Source: Leucaena leucocephala (lineage: Eukaryota > Streptophyta > Magnoliopsida > Fabales > Fabaceae). From it: a stretch of 64,000 nt of DNA. The notes beneath the pieces are model-generated. The model ran no database searches. It saw nothing but the letters and a program-made list of their open reading frames with translations, and was not told where the DNA came from. The position numbers and the translations under genes are program-made. Position 1 is the first letter of the stretch. Each line of letters opens with the position of its first letter. The DNA lies in NCBI GenBank assembly GCA_037074615.1, contig CM073535.1:12563001-12627000 (forward strand). The letters are read 5' to 3'. Of this stretch, positions 1-11,039 are shown piece by piece.

Positions 1-299
1 TGACGATTATGCCCTTAGGGTCAATATAGTGTAAGAAAGGACACCAAGCGTATTTTGGTCCAATAGCTTGTTTGCATAAATTCCAAAGCACTTTCCTTAC
101 ACCAATATCCTTAAAATATCCTGATTTTGAAATAAATGATAGACACCTCTTTTAATGGTTCTAACATTTTTTGAAATTCATTATAATATAAAATAAATAC
201 CCTTCAAAGTCTCATAATTTTATGAGACCTAGAAGTCCTAATAAAAATTTCCTGTATTTCCTGAAGACCCTTAATCGAAGACCAATTTCACTTTAATTT
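1..299. other. Mixed LTR-derived sequence at window edge
   Basis: The first ~60 bases resemble LTR-A/chromovirus LTR sequence read forward: the 'gcccttaggg' and 'accaag...attttggtc' stretch is also seen near 40450-40495 and 49080-49140. From about 300 onward the sequence matches LTR-A read in reverse. Between ~61 and ~300 I recognise nothing. An opposite-orientation junction or older insertion probably lies here, but the left part is outside the window. Confidence 0.4.
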
Positions 300-1178
300 C
301 ACAAAAGGCTTTATCATCTTTTCACACATCATAGTATTCCCTGACTATGGTAAACTATTATGGAAACTCTCCTTAACTGTCTAACCTTAGTCAAATGATC
401 AGAATGCCCTTCGTCTAACTCTGACTTAATGACAAAATACAGTGGCCTACTCAATGGCATTTTCATAATTTTATATCTTTCCCAGTCTTTATTAGCCCTG
501 GCCCACTTACTTATCTAAAAATATTATTTAGCCTATAAGGCGCCATTTTAGGCCCTTTACATTATCCACTATCTTCATGGGCTCAACTCCCGAGATATTC
601 TCCTAAAACGTATTTATCTGGCGTTTTAATCTATTGTAAATTCCATAATAAATTCTACATAACTCCTTTTTGAGCTATATCATTTTTATAAATTCTTATA
701 TTAATTATAAGAATTGAATTTTGTACCTAATTTCATCTAATTTTGAGGTCCAAAGGATACTGTAATATTTTTCTTTCTTTAAAAATTAATATAAATTTTT
801 CAGGACCTCAAATCAAAATTCTATTATGTGACAAAGTGATTAGAATATTTTCTCTATTTACTAAGAAAATTTGGGACTAATCTGATTCTGGACATTTTTG
901 GGCCTTTTCCGGCTCAACTTTCAATAATTACTATTTTACCCTTGAACTTTTGAAAATTACACTTTAGGCCCTCAACTTTTCATAATTATACTTAATGTCC
1001 CAAGGTTTATTTGTAATTTCATTTTTGCACCCTAGAACTTTTAGACTTTTCAATTTAGTCCCTTATCTTTATACCTTTGTCTAATCATTGTTTTTCCTTT
1101 ATATTCATCATCACAATCCTTTCCGAATCTCTTTCCACTATTAGTATTATATAGATAGGGGAAAAATAGGATATGACA
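300..1178 (-). mobile_element. LTR-A, reverse copy, truncated by window edge
   Basis: This is family LTR-A in reverse orientation. It ends with the terminus seen in the other reverse copies ('aggatatgaca' at 1168-1178; compare 6797-6807). It carries the usual LTR-A landmarks in order, including the 'aaatttgggactaatctgat' stretch near 870 and short repeats about 'ttttaggccctcaacttt' at 910-1060. It sits just upstream of the copia gag start, so it inserted into the copia 5' region. The bases after it (1179-1183, gtttc) would be its target duplication, but the partner is outside the window. Confidence 0.75.
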
Positions 1179-1258
1179 GTTTCTGTGAAGACTACCATTT
1201 AGTATTAGAGTAGGTATATTAGAAAAGATTTAACCATCTCAAGAGAGATCTAATATCA

Positions 1259-2130
1259 ATGGCAGGATTTAGAGACAGTGTTTTACCAGAAGGACGCTGC
1301 ACCACGAAGCCTTCAAGTTTCAATAGAGAAAATTTTACATTCTGGAAGATAAGAATAAAGTCTTTCATTAAGGCCTCTGAGTATAATATCTAGAATTTGA
1401 TATAAGATAGAAACTATATTCCAACAAAAGTCATTGGTGGAGCTAAAGTTTCAAAGGAACATAGCAAATGTGATGACAACGACAAGAAGATGATATTACT
1501 CAATGACAATGCCATTAACTTTATAACATGTACCTTAAGTCAGAAAGAGTATTTATGGGTATCTAGTCTAAAGACGGCTAAAGAGATATGGGAAGCCTTA
1601 GAAATAGCCCTCGAAAGAACTTATAGAGTTAAAGAAAGTAGAGTGAATATGCTTAAATAGAGTTTGATCTTTTCTAGAGGTTGATGGAGAAAGTTTGAGT
1701 CATTGAAGTGTGATTTCAGCATCTCATCAATCACTTAACTACACTTAGGCAATCATATAGCTCAAGAGATCAAGGACAAAATATTCTCGATCGTCTTATA
1801 ATAGAAAGGGAGCCAAAGGTCAGAACTATCAAAGAAGCCAAATGCAAATCCATGATGTATGTCATTGAACTTTTTGGAGGCCTTGTCGAATACGAGAACA
1901 AACAGAAATACAAGAAGGATATCAAAGAAAAGAGCAGAAAAGGAATTGCTCTTAAAGCTTAAGAAAGTGGTAATGATAATGAAAAGCTCGAAGATGATGA
2001 AATGTTCTCATAGTTCATAGATTCAAGAAGCTCTACAAACTAAACAACTAGGAAATTTCAACTAAAGAAAAGTGATTCTTCATTAAAGGAGCAAAAAGAC
2101 CAGATTATTTGTTTCGAATGAAAATCTCCA
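1259..2130 (+). pseudogene. copia gag (degenerate)
   Basis: Nucleocapsid/capsid precursor of the copia element. The start ATG at 1259 opens a frame reading MAGFRDSV, followed by an FNRENFTFWKIRIKSFI stretch typical of copia gag N-termini. Further on come 'NFITCTLSQKEYLWVS' and 'TAKEIWEALE', again typical gag (UBN2-like) motifs. In-frame stops occur, the first about 45 codons in. Near 2107-2140 the zinc knuckle can be seen as CFE-stop-KSPRN, where the second cysteine codon appears to have become TGA. No functional product is expected. Confidence 0.75.
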
Positions 2131-2640
2131 AGAAATATAAATAAAAGAAGAAAGAGAAGTTTTAGAAGATGAGAGCATTTGTTTCATCAATCTGGGGAGA
2201 AAGTTATTTAGAAAGTGAAGAGAGTGACAAGGATAAAAACAACAAACATTTGTCTTGTAGCTTAAGAAGAAAATGATTCAGAGATAGAACATGTAATAAA
2301 CACTAAAGCAACTTATGATGAATTATTTTATGAATATAATGAATTGTATACTGAGTTCATCAAATTGGCAAAAGAGTTAGTAAGTTCTAGAAAAGGGATA
2401 TGGAGCTCAAAAGAAAAGCTAAGTGTAAAACTTAAAGTTACATCAAAGTGTGCAAAATGTGAAGAATTATAAAAGAAAAATAGAGAGTTATCCAAAACTC
2501 TCGAGAGATTCACTAGAGGTAATAAAATGCTTAACATTATACTCAGGAATCAGAGATGCATCTTTGATAAGTAAGGAATATGTTATGCTACTAATTTAGA
2601 CAAGCATAAAGGAAAGAAAAAATTAAGTAACACATGATAT
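2131..2640 (+). pseudogene. copia gag-protease spacer, coiled-coil-like
   Basis: This continues the copia polyprotein. It encodes a hydrophilic, Lys/Glu-rich stretch (YDELFYEYNELYTEFIKLAK and onward, 2315-2380) followed by CAKCEEL and a second helical stretch. SIRE-type copia elements carry such a helical spacer between the zinc knuckle and the protease. Stops interrupt it (for example near 2470 and 2570). Assignment is by family resemblance. Confidence 0.6.
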
Positions 2641-2819
2641 TTACATTACTTTAGAAATACTACTTCAAACTTATTTTCTCTATGTTCATATTACAACCAC
2701 AAGGCTCACTCTATTACTTCTTGTTATCATAAGAAGAATGGACCTTATGGTACATTAAAATGGGTTCCAAAAGGCACTTATGTACCTAAGGTAATCCACA
2801 CTAACATGAAAGTACCTAA

Positions 2820-3457
2820 GAAAGTATGTTTTCCTAAGACCAATAAATTGTACATTGATAGTGGATACTCTAGATATATGACTAGAGACATAGAAAAGTC
2901 CGAGTTCCTAATACTGAAAAATGGTACATTTATCTTAAGCAAGGCAACAAAGTAAGCTTAAGAGGAAATCAATCTTGAAAGATCACTAGGATTAGACAAG
3001 TTAGAAGCAAAGAAGGGGTGAAAGTGGAAGACATATACTACAGGAAGGATTATGCCATTATCTCTTCAATGTAAGTCAAAATGCATATAAAGACATGGAT
3101 TATTTTTTACAGAGAAGAATGTCTGATAGCAAGCAAGAAAGACCTTTTACTGGATAAGGAAAGCTTGAAGGCAAAACTCTATGATACGAGGGACGGTAAC
3201 TGCTATACCATTTTAATTCAAACTCACTTGAAATCTATTTTCTCAAAAAATCTGAAGAAAGTTAGTTATGGCATAAGAGACTAGCTCATGTGAATTGTAT
3301 TATGTTCAAAACTAGTTACAAAAGAGTTAGTAACTGGTTTAAAACAAATCTAAAATTATTGTTGTTTGTGACGATTGTCAAAAGGGGAAACAAGTAAAGT
3401 CCTCTTTTAAATCAAAGAAGGAAGTTTAAATTGAGAGACCACTCCAAATTCTTCATA
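2820..3457 (+). pseudogene. copia protease, GAG-pre-integrase and integrase start (broken)
   Basis: The retropepsin active site is seen as LYIDSGYSRYMTRD, with the catalytic Asp codon at 2857-2859; intact copia proteases read LDSGCSRHMT here. The GAG-pre-integrase/zinc-binding part follows: RLAHVNC near 3280 and CDDCQKGKQVKSSF near 3365, giving the H and CxxC of the HHCC finger. The line IERPLQILH at 3430-3457 is the start of the integrase core and stops at the CACTA insertion. The sequence resumes in phase at 58320 (MDLVSQSIVK). Several frameshifts and stops make it a pseudogene. Confidence 0.75.
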
Positions 3458-3483
3458 CACTCCTGGAAAAAAGGCTTTCTAAA
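3458..3483 (+). repeat. CACTA left terminal inverted repeat
   Basis: Begins CACTCC rather than the canonical CACTA and continues into an A-run and 'ggctttctaaa'. It aligns with the reverse complement of 58291-58316. Preceded by ATA, the target duplication. Confidence 0.85.
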
Positions 3484-3542
3484 TTGCTTGAAAATAGTAT
3501 TTTACACTGGACAACTAACTGGAGTAGAAATAGATCGTTTAG

Positions 3543-6500
3543 TGAAAATCCTACTTTTAATACCTCATAGTACATATTCGGAAGCATATTTGATTAGTGA
3601 AAGCATTACATTAGCCCAAAAATTAAAATTTTAAAACTTATTTCTCAGGTACTGTTCACTTGATAATTTCCACATTTACAGTCCAACTTTAACAATTCAT
3701 AACTAATTGTAGAAAAATTGTATGGAGGTGATGCAAATTTATAATTGAAGATCATTCATAGTTATTTAAGGGAAAAATATAAATCTGTACATTTACCTTG
3801 CGAATTGATACAGTTAAATCGTTACTTTTTATCTAGATGTGTACTATATGCTCATAAAATTTCGTAGATTCATTCCTTCATTTGCTATGTCAAACTGAAG
3901 CCACAACAAAATTGCTTTAGGACCTACAGTTTTTACCATTTCAGTTTCCTTTCTTTTACTTTCACTAATTATTCCAGCATGCATAAAACATCTCTTTTGC
4001 CTTTCATGCATTCATATACATCATGGAGTTATGCCATAATTATTTCATACAATTTCATCACATAAATAGGCACCTTACATGGCATTTACATACATGGACA
4101 ATTTATAGTCTATGCTAGGATCTTAAATACTTCACTTTCCTTCTTCCATTCTTTAGCTCTTCTCCATGCATACATTTTCCTTCATGCTTGACCTAAATTG
4201 GTTGGTTATGGGAGGGTGAGATTCTACAAAATTTTAGTAGCAAACATTACCACTTAAATATGCAAGATGGATGCTAATGCATGATATGTTATTTCATTAA
4301 ACTTTCTTTGATTAGTGACATGCCATCATGCTATATACTTTAGCATAAGAGTGCATGACCATGGAAAACATGTTATTCACAATACATTCAACATCATCTA
4401 TCATGTCACAACATTATTCAAATATCATATACATGCCAACACATAAGCATATCACATCAAGCACATAAAGAGGTAAGTCCATTACCATGTACTTAAGCTT
4501 TTCTCTTGATCTTTTGCACTTGCTCCAAAGCTTTCCAACCATGAAGTCTTTTGGTCAATCACTTCCCAACATCTTCTTGGATGTTTCAAGGTCCTAAACA
4601 CATTCATATTCATCACATAATTCATTAGGACAAATAACTCCAATAATGTTCAAGACTATCCTTGATAAATTATTAACTCTTTACTAACATAACTTTCTCT
4701 AATCTTCACTAATTAACTTGGCCTTTTAAGCAATTAATGTCTTGACTTTACGCTACACAATTTCATCTTTTGAATCCATTTATGAGGTTAGAATCATAAA
4801 ATTCTAGCTCCAATGCACTGTTCTATATAGAATTACACAACACCCTCTTTTCTTTCAAAAATTCTCATTTTGATTCTAATGCTTCCCATACTTTTTCTCC
4901 ATTTTATCCCACACAACATTTCATTTTAAAAACATTGGAAGCACCAAAATCATGAAATGTTAATCACTGTTCAATCGAGTGAACAGTAATAGAGAAGGAT
5001 TTTAAAAATTACTATCTTGGAATTTGAATGCTTCCAAGGTTCAAAACCTATCCAATCCTACAAAAAGTCATCATATAAATTCAATGGAAGCATTAGATCA
5101 TTGAAATTCCATTTCTTTCCCTCATGAATAGTGAAACCAAAATGTTTCAACCATGGCAAAGTCAAGAATATCAACTTGATTCAACAACTAATCATTTAAC
5201 TAGCTTGTTTAAGCTTCAATCATACAACTCTAACTTTAATTTCTTCTTTCTCCTTTCATCTAAGGTTTTTGGACAGCACAACACCATACAGAAAACTCAA
5301 CTTTCTTCCATGAAAACTCTAAGTTCAAGCTCCCAAATCAAAGGAAAATAAGTTAGGAAAGATTGGTTACCTTTAATTTCTAGCTTGCTTGAACTTTGGT
5401 ACCTTGAATCTTCTTTGCCTTGGCTTGAGTTTTCATTTTGCAAGAGTTCCTCCATGGTTGACATGCTACGGTTTTGCTTCAGATTTGAGGGGGTATTTAT
5501 AGAAAAATCTCATGGAAAATCAATGGCCAAGATTAGTTTGTGCACTATGTGATCTAATGGCTCACATTTAATCTTGGATTTAACTTTTTCAAAAAGGAGA
5601 ATTATGACATCATCCATGACATCATCAAGGGATAACTCATAGGGCTAGTTGGCAAAATTCTAATGGGGAAGCTTCTGGAAAAATTCCAGTCCAATTCGGT
5701 ACCGTCTCAGTCTGATTCCACAAAAATCATATTGATTTATAAATCTATATTTTTTTAGATTTCATAATATGCTTTCTAACCTTAAATCCAGTATCCGGAT
5801 TCTCCCTACCATTGACATTCTTGGACTAGGCTAAAACTTAATTATAGATCCCTTGGGAAATGACTGAAATACCCTTGGTCCACTATCTTGCACTATATTA
5901 ACCCTAAGGGCATAATTGTCATTTTACACTCCCTTATATTGAATCAGGATGTATACTAGCTCTACTAATCACCTTTATACTAGCTTGGACATTTTTGGCC
6001 TATCTATAATTACCAAAATACCCTCCATCTATCATTAGTACAATATGGTTACATATGGGCATTTTCATAATTTCACACTTTTTCGGGGTTACAGTTGGCT
6101 CTGGCCCACTTAACTATCTCACCACCTTATTAGGCCTCTTGAGGTGCCATTTGGCCTTAGTATTGGTCCATTACCTTTATGGCACAAATCCCAAGGAACC
6201 TTTCCTGACCATATTTATCAGGTATTTTCCTCTATTGTAAATTCCCCTAAGAATTCTACAGGATTCCTTTTCTGACTCTGTCAATTTTATAAATTCTTAT
6301 ATTAATTATGGGAATTTACTGCAAAGTTTTATCTGATTCTGAGGTCTAAAAAATACTGCAATAATTTTTCCTGACTTTAGGAATTTATATCAATTAATTG
6401 GGACCTCAAATCAAAATTATGTGTTGCGTTAACTTGATCAGAATAATTTTCTCTACTTACTTGTAAAATGTGGGACTAATGTGATTCTGGGCATTTTTAT

Positions 6501-6807
6501 GCCTTTTTCGGCTCAACTTTTTCATAATTACATTTAGGTCTCTAAACTTTTGGTTAATTATATTTAGGTCCCTAAACTTTTGATTAAATGTATTTAGGCC
6601 CTCATCTTTTCATAATTACACTTAATGGCCCCAAGTTTATTTCTATTTTCGGTTTTTACCATTGAACTTTTGAACTTTTCATTTTAGTCCCTTTCTTCCT
6701 TCAAGACTCATCTAACCTTTATTATTTCTTCTAATCATCGTCATAATCCTTTCTAAACCTCTTTCCACTATCAGTATTATACTGATAGGGAAAATTAGGA
6801 TATGACA
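3543..6807 (-). mobile_element. Solo LTR-A in CACTA, reverse, TSD TTTAG
   Basis: LTR starts tg (3543) and ends ca (6807) on the + strand. Perfect 5-bp duplications TTTAG flank it (3538-3542 and 6808-6812). Within it the reverse LTR-A landmarks are present, among them the 'accctaagggcataattgtc' stretch near 5898 and an array of 'atttaggtccctaaactttt' at ~6530-6620. No internal gag or pol sequence is attached, so it is a solo LTR left by LTR-LTR recombination (usual interpretation). It lies 65 bp inside the left CACTA subterminal region. Confidence 0.92.
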
Positions 6808-6812
6808 TTTAG

Positions 6813-7400
6813 CAAGTATAGATAATTTAAAATGGGCAGTTCACCAGTTTATAAGGAGTATAATTTAAACCAATCCCTTTTGAAATATGGAGTATAATTT
6901 ACTAATATCTACACGAGTTATAAGGGTATATAGTGTAGATGGATGCATTTTCTACACCAGTTATGTAAACGTCAGTTATAGATTAATGAATTTTTACACC
7001 GGTTGTGTTTACGCCCGGTATAGATTAATCCATTTTTTACACCTTACCATAAAGACAACCAGTATAGATATTATAATATTTACATATTGTTTCTACACCT
7101 ACCGGTATTCTTTGTATGGTTACATGTATTTGATCAACCTGACCTATTTTTTGAACAAGATATTGAGGACCTGCGCAATCTTTGGGCTAAGTTTTTTTGT
7201 TAAATTCATTCCTTCTCAATAATATTTGTTATTAACTCAATATTTTTTTATTTTTCTATTAAAATTATTGCATTTTTGTTTTGAATTTTTTTAATTGAAT
7301 AACATAATTAGCAATTGAAGATCTATCTCTGCCATCTTGAATTGTCTATGCTGTTGTCTCTTTGAGTCATATATTTGGGCAGTTTATTCATGAAGTATAT
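6813..7400. repeat. CACTA left subterminal repeats
   Basis: With 3479-3542 this forms the left subterminal region. Short motifs of the type 'tacaccggttgt', 'ctacaccagttatg' and 'cggtatagatta' recur in both orientations between about 6850 and 7110. In CACTA elements such subterminal repeats are the binding sites for the element's own proteins (family knowledge). A chance 111-residue reading frame across 6887-7222 is only translated repeat. Confidence 0.7.
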
Positions 7401-7439
7401 TAAATTAATAAATATGAAATCATTAAGAAACATAATTTA

Positions 7440-8475
7440 ACTCCTCACTTAGGTTAGTCATATTTGACAAGATGGTATTGATCATGTGTCTAACCATGTA
7501 GAAGCCGCACAGTTGCTTTCTTTGGGCTGCCTTTGATGCTGTAATATTAACATGAAAAAATTATTTGTCATCAGTTAAAATCCATAGAGCATAAGAATTA
7601 ACACTTTTATTACCTTTGGTGTAATCCATTCAGGGTCCCTCACAGAGTTGGCATGTTAAAGACCCTTTGCAATTGTGAACATCCTCATAGCCTTATGACC
7701 AAAGTTATAAAGTTAGTAACCCATTTATTAAAAAGACCATATTTATTACAGAGACCATTGTTCTGTATAGAAGAAAACTCACGTGTTCATAATCTTCTTG
7801 GCATCAACTGATGGCTTGTAATTAAGGGAGCATAAGAAGAAAGCTTTATAAGTATGCTTACATAGTATGAGCAATTGCCAATTATTTATGTAGAAATTAA
7901 TTAAAAATTAATGAGTATTATTATTAATTAACTACAAAAGTAGTATGAAATAAAATAAAATATTATTATTCTTACTCCTGCATATATGATGCGAAAAAAC
8001 AATCAATATCAGTTTAACCAAGCCTTTTTCAAATCTATTAAAGTATCAAAGATTGGGAGGTCCCTTTTGCATAAATATGAATTGGGTATAGGAATCTGAA
8101 CTAACCTTGTTCGCACTTGAAAACTAACTCATCTTGCATGTACCTACAATTAATGAAAACACGGCGTTAGTTAATGCAAACACTCTGGTTGCATAAATTC
8201 TTTTGTTACATATATTTACATTTAAATTAGACTTACATAAAAAATGCTTGGATGTACCTAGAGGTCAATTCATTCCCAAGAGTGATAAGGGATTGCACAT
8301 CTATATGGTCAACAAAGGCATGTACCCCTATGTCACCCACAACTGAATCTATAGGCAATGCATCCACATGGAATATTTTGTCATATGCCAATAGGATCAC
8401 ACGTTGCATGGTACTCAAAGTGAGAGGTGTGGGAAGTTCGCTCGGGGATGACACAATATGATTTGAAAGAAGATG
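7440..8475 (-). pseudogene. CACTA second gene, C-terminal Ulp1-like (C48) peptidase part
   Basis: Minus-strand continuation of the gene whose first part is at 27579-28450; the gypsy 8481-27573 separates them. Reading leftward from 8475, HLLSNHIVSSPSELPTPL joins directly to FILWSK at 27579-27596. Then comes IDVQSLITLGNELTSRYIQ, the usual segment before an Ulp1 fold. Further left are NWQLLILC (~7880; the catalytic His position appears as Asn), SLNYKPSVDAKKIMNT (~7800-7840) and QRKQLCGFYMVRHM (~7490-7530) with the Gln and catalytic Cys of the C48 family. Coding blocks are separated by AT-rich stretches that may be introns. Stops are present. Many plant CACTA elements carry such a protease gene. 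Confidence 0.75.
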
Positions 8476-8480
8476 CTTTG

Positions 8481-9554
8481 TGTCACATCCTAATTTTTCC
8501 CTATCTGTATAATATTGATAATGGAAAGAGGTTTGGAAAGGATTGTGATGATGAATATAAAGGAAAAACAATGATTAGACAAAGGTATAAAGAAAAGGGG
8601 CTATATTGAAAAGTCTAAAAGTTTTATGGTGCAAAAATGAAAGTAGAAATAAACTTTAGGCCAATAAGTATAATTATGAAAAGTTGAGGGCCTAAAGTGT
8701 GATTTTTAAAAGTTTTAGGGAAAATGATAATTACTGAAAGTTGAACTGAAAAAAGGGCTAAAAATGCCCATAATCAGATTAGTCCCAAATTTTTCCAACA
8801 AATAGAAAAAATTATTTTGATCAATTTGACGTAACATAGAATTTTGATTTGAGGTCCCAAAAAATTGATATAAATTTTTGAAGAAAAAGAAATTAATATA
8901 GTACCCTCTGGACCTCAAAATTAAATGAAATTTGGCAATAAATTATTATAATTAATATAAGAATTTATGAGACTTATAGAGCTAAAAAAGGAGTTCTATA
9001 GAATTTAGAGTGGATTAAAGCACCCAATAAATACGTTTCGAGAAAATTTCTTGAGAGTTGAGCCCATGAAGGTAGTGTATCATGTAAAGGGCCCAAAATG
9101 TCATCTTATAGACCCATTTTAGATAAGTATGTGGGACAGGCTAATAAAGATCGAGAAAAATATAAAATTATGAAAATATAACATATTATGCCACTGTGTT
9201 ATGTCATTGGGTCAAAGTTAGACAAAGAGCATTTTGGTCATTTGACTAAAGTTAGACAGTCAAGGAGAGTTCCCAAAATAGTTGACAAAGGTCAGGGAAT
9301 ACTCTGATGAGATCTTAAAAGATGATAATGCCCTTGGGGTATTAAAGTAAATAAAGTAGAACCAATGAACATTTTGGTAATCTGCCAAAGGATCTATAAT
9401 TAAGTTTAGACCCAGTACGAGAATGTAAATGGTAGGAAGAATGCAAATACAAGATTTAAGGTTAGAAAGCATATTATGGAATCTAAAAAATTAGATTAAG
9501 GAAACAATCTAGTTTTTAGGAATTCGAACTTAGTCTGTACTGGAATTTTTCCAT
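8481..9554 (+). repeat. 5' LTR (LTR-A), truncated
   Basis: Matches the first ~1.07 kb of the 3' LTR at 19499-20610 with scattered substitutions. Homology stops at 'aatttttccat' (9544-9554), where the 3' LTR continues 'tgcttcctccc'. The remaining ~2 kb of this LTR and its primer site are missing, apparently lost when or after the neighbouring Athila-like element came in. Confidence 0.8.
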
Positions 9555-10170
9555 AGAGAACAATCAATTCATGACTCTAGGGATGTAGCTGTAGTAATTG
9601 TGCTAATAATAATTTATAATGGTGCCCTCTTCTCTTTTCCTTTTGTTTTGTTTTTCTTTTTCTTGCACTTTCCCTTTTTTTTCAGTGCAAAATTTTTCTT
9701 TTCTTTTCTTCTTTTCTTTGGCACCTTATTCACATAAGCTGCAGCCTAATAACACAACAATAATGAATTTTTGACATGACTAAAATTTTATTTCAAGGTG
9801 ATGTATATGCACATATGACTTTCTATAAGAGTGAATGAAAAGAAAAAGTGATGGGCTCAAGAGGGGAGACTAAGGATGTAATATGTAGTGGGCTTATGTT
9901 TGGTTGTGACTTGGTGTCACATAAAGGCTCCCCTCAACAGATTGATGTTTAGTCGTGACATCTTCATCTTCGTGTCGCGACAGTTGGTCACTGGAGTTTT
10001 GTGTTGCGACCGTAGTGCTATGTGGTTGTAACTCGCTTCACAGTGGATCTCAGGTTGATTTTTAGTTGTGATAGGGAGGCAATTTGGTCACAACCTTTGG
10101 TCACAGAAATTTGGCCCTTCTTTGATTGTTGTACTTCTAGCTTCCATAACATCTTGAGGTCCTGCAAGAT
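9555..10170 (-). other. Athila-like tail: polypyrimidine tract and GTCGTGAC-type motifs
   Basis: No coding signal. A C/T-only tract of mixed runs occupies about 9629-9722 (a polypurine run on the element's sense strand). At 9900-10110 the octamer family GTCGTGAC/GTCACGAC and close variants occurs repeatedly (for example 9951, 9973, 10003, 10091). The same motif family returns at 12830-13040 and in the Athila LTRs. Confidence 0.6.
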
Positions 10171-10173
10171 CAC

Positions 10174-10720
10174 TCAACAAACCTTTTGCAACCGTATTAT
10201 CTCTATTATTATCATGTAAACTAGTTCATGTTCATCCCTAGTCTCTTCAATAGCATAATCAATGGCATTCAAAATAGTAAAAGCAGAATTATCAGGAGGA
10301 AATTTCATTACTTCATTCATGTTGAAGGTTACCACATGTTCTCTAACTTCCATTGTGATAGAATTGTGCTTCATACTAATGATGATCTTGGAAGTTTAGA
10401 GGAAATGTCGGCCTAGGATCATAGCATTATCATTTACTAACTCATTGGATATGTCCAAAATAAAAAAATTAGTTGCAAACACTAAGTCCTTGACCTATAC
10501 TAGAATATCCTCAAGGATTCCCTTAGGATATCTAATTGACCTATCAACTAACTGAAGCGCCACGTTTATGTCTATAAGGTTGTTGATTCCTAAGGCTTGA
10601 TATATTGACCAAGGCATTACATTAATAGTTGCCCCTAGATCTAGTAACGCTCCCTTAATAGGAATATTTCCTATAGTGCATGGGATTGTATACGATCTTG
10701 GGTCTTAGCACTTAACAGGT
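10174..10720 (-). pseudogene. Athila-like retropepsin (protease)
   Basis: Aspartic protease of the Athila-like element. Reading leftward from 10720: SYTIPCTIGNIPIKG, then LLDLGATINVMP with the active-site Asp in the D-x-G context usual for plant Athila/Tat elements (around 10645), then a segment rich in hydrophobic strands and AMILGRHFL near 10400, matching the ILGR/GRPFL motif near the end of these proteases. One stop occurs just after this point; the frame then runs on as MKHNSITMEVREHVVTF to a stop at 10174. Nothing resembling reverse transcriptase follows. Confidence 0.75.
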
Positions 10721-11039
10721 AGTTCAGACTTAAATAGTGATGACACATTAGCATTCACTTGGATTCTCTCAATAGGCCTAAACTTCTTTTTATCAGCACA
10801 CAATTCTTTCAAAAATTTTACATATTTAGGGTTTATCTTGAGGAACTCAACCAAAGGGATGTTTATTTCTAAATTATTGAATAGAGTATAAGCATCTTTT
10901 ACAAAATCAGGGTCAATTATTTTCTTTCTAGTAAAGTAAGAGTTACGAAAGGTAGATCTTTTATACTTACATCCTTACCTTTGTGCATAGAGACTCCTTG
11001 GTTGCTCGACTCCAACTTCTCCTCAGGTTGCTTTCCTTT

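Larger units (their letters stand above)
1179..3457 (+). mobile_element. Ty1/copia element (SIRE-like), 5' half
   Basis: Decayed Ty1/copia retrotransposon on the + strand: leader, gag, protease, GAG-pre-integrase and the first part of integrase. Its coding order continues at 58320 after the CACTA transposon is removed. The long gag with a heptad-rich spacer before the protease, and the end of pol in a 'LNPDEL' type tail, are typical of the SIRE/Maximus group (family knowledge; no tree was made). It is the oldest layer in the window and is full of stops and frameshifts. Its 5' LTR is not seen. Confidence 0.8.

Noticed and set aside
6887..7222. 111-residue + strand ORF rich in Tyr
   Set aside because: Translated CACTA subterminal repeats.
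9629..9722. Polypyrimidine run considered as a satellite or intron tract
   Set aside because: Single occurrence, irregular, within the non-coding tail of the Athila-like element.
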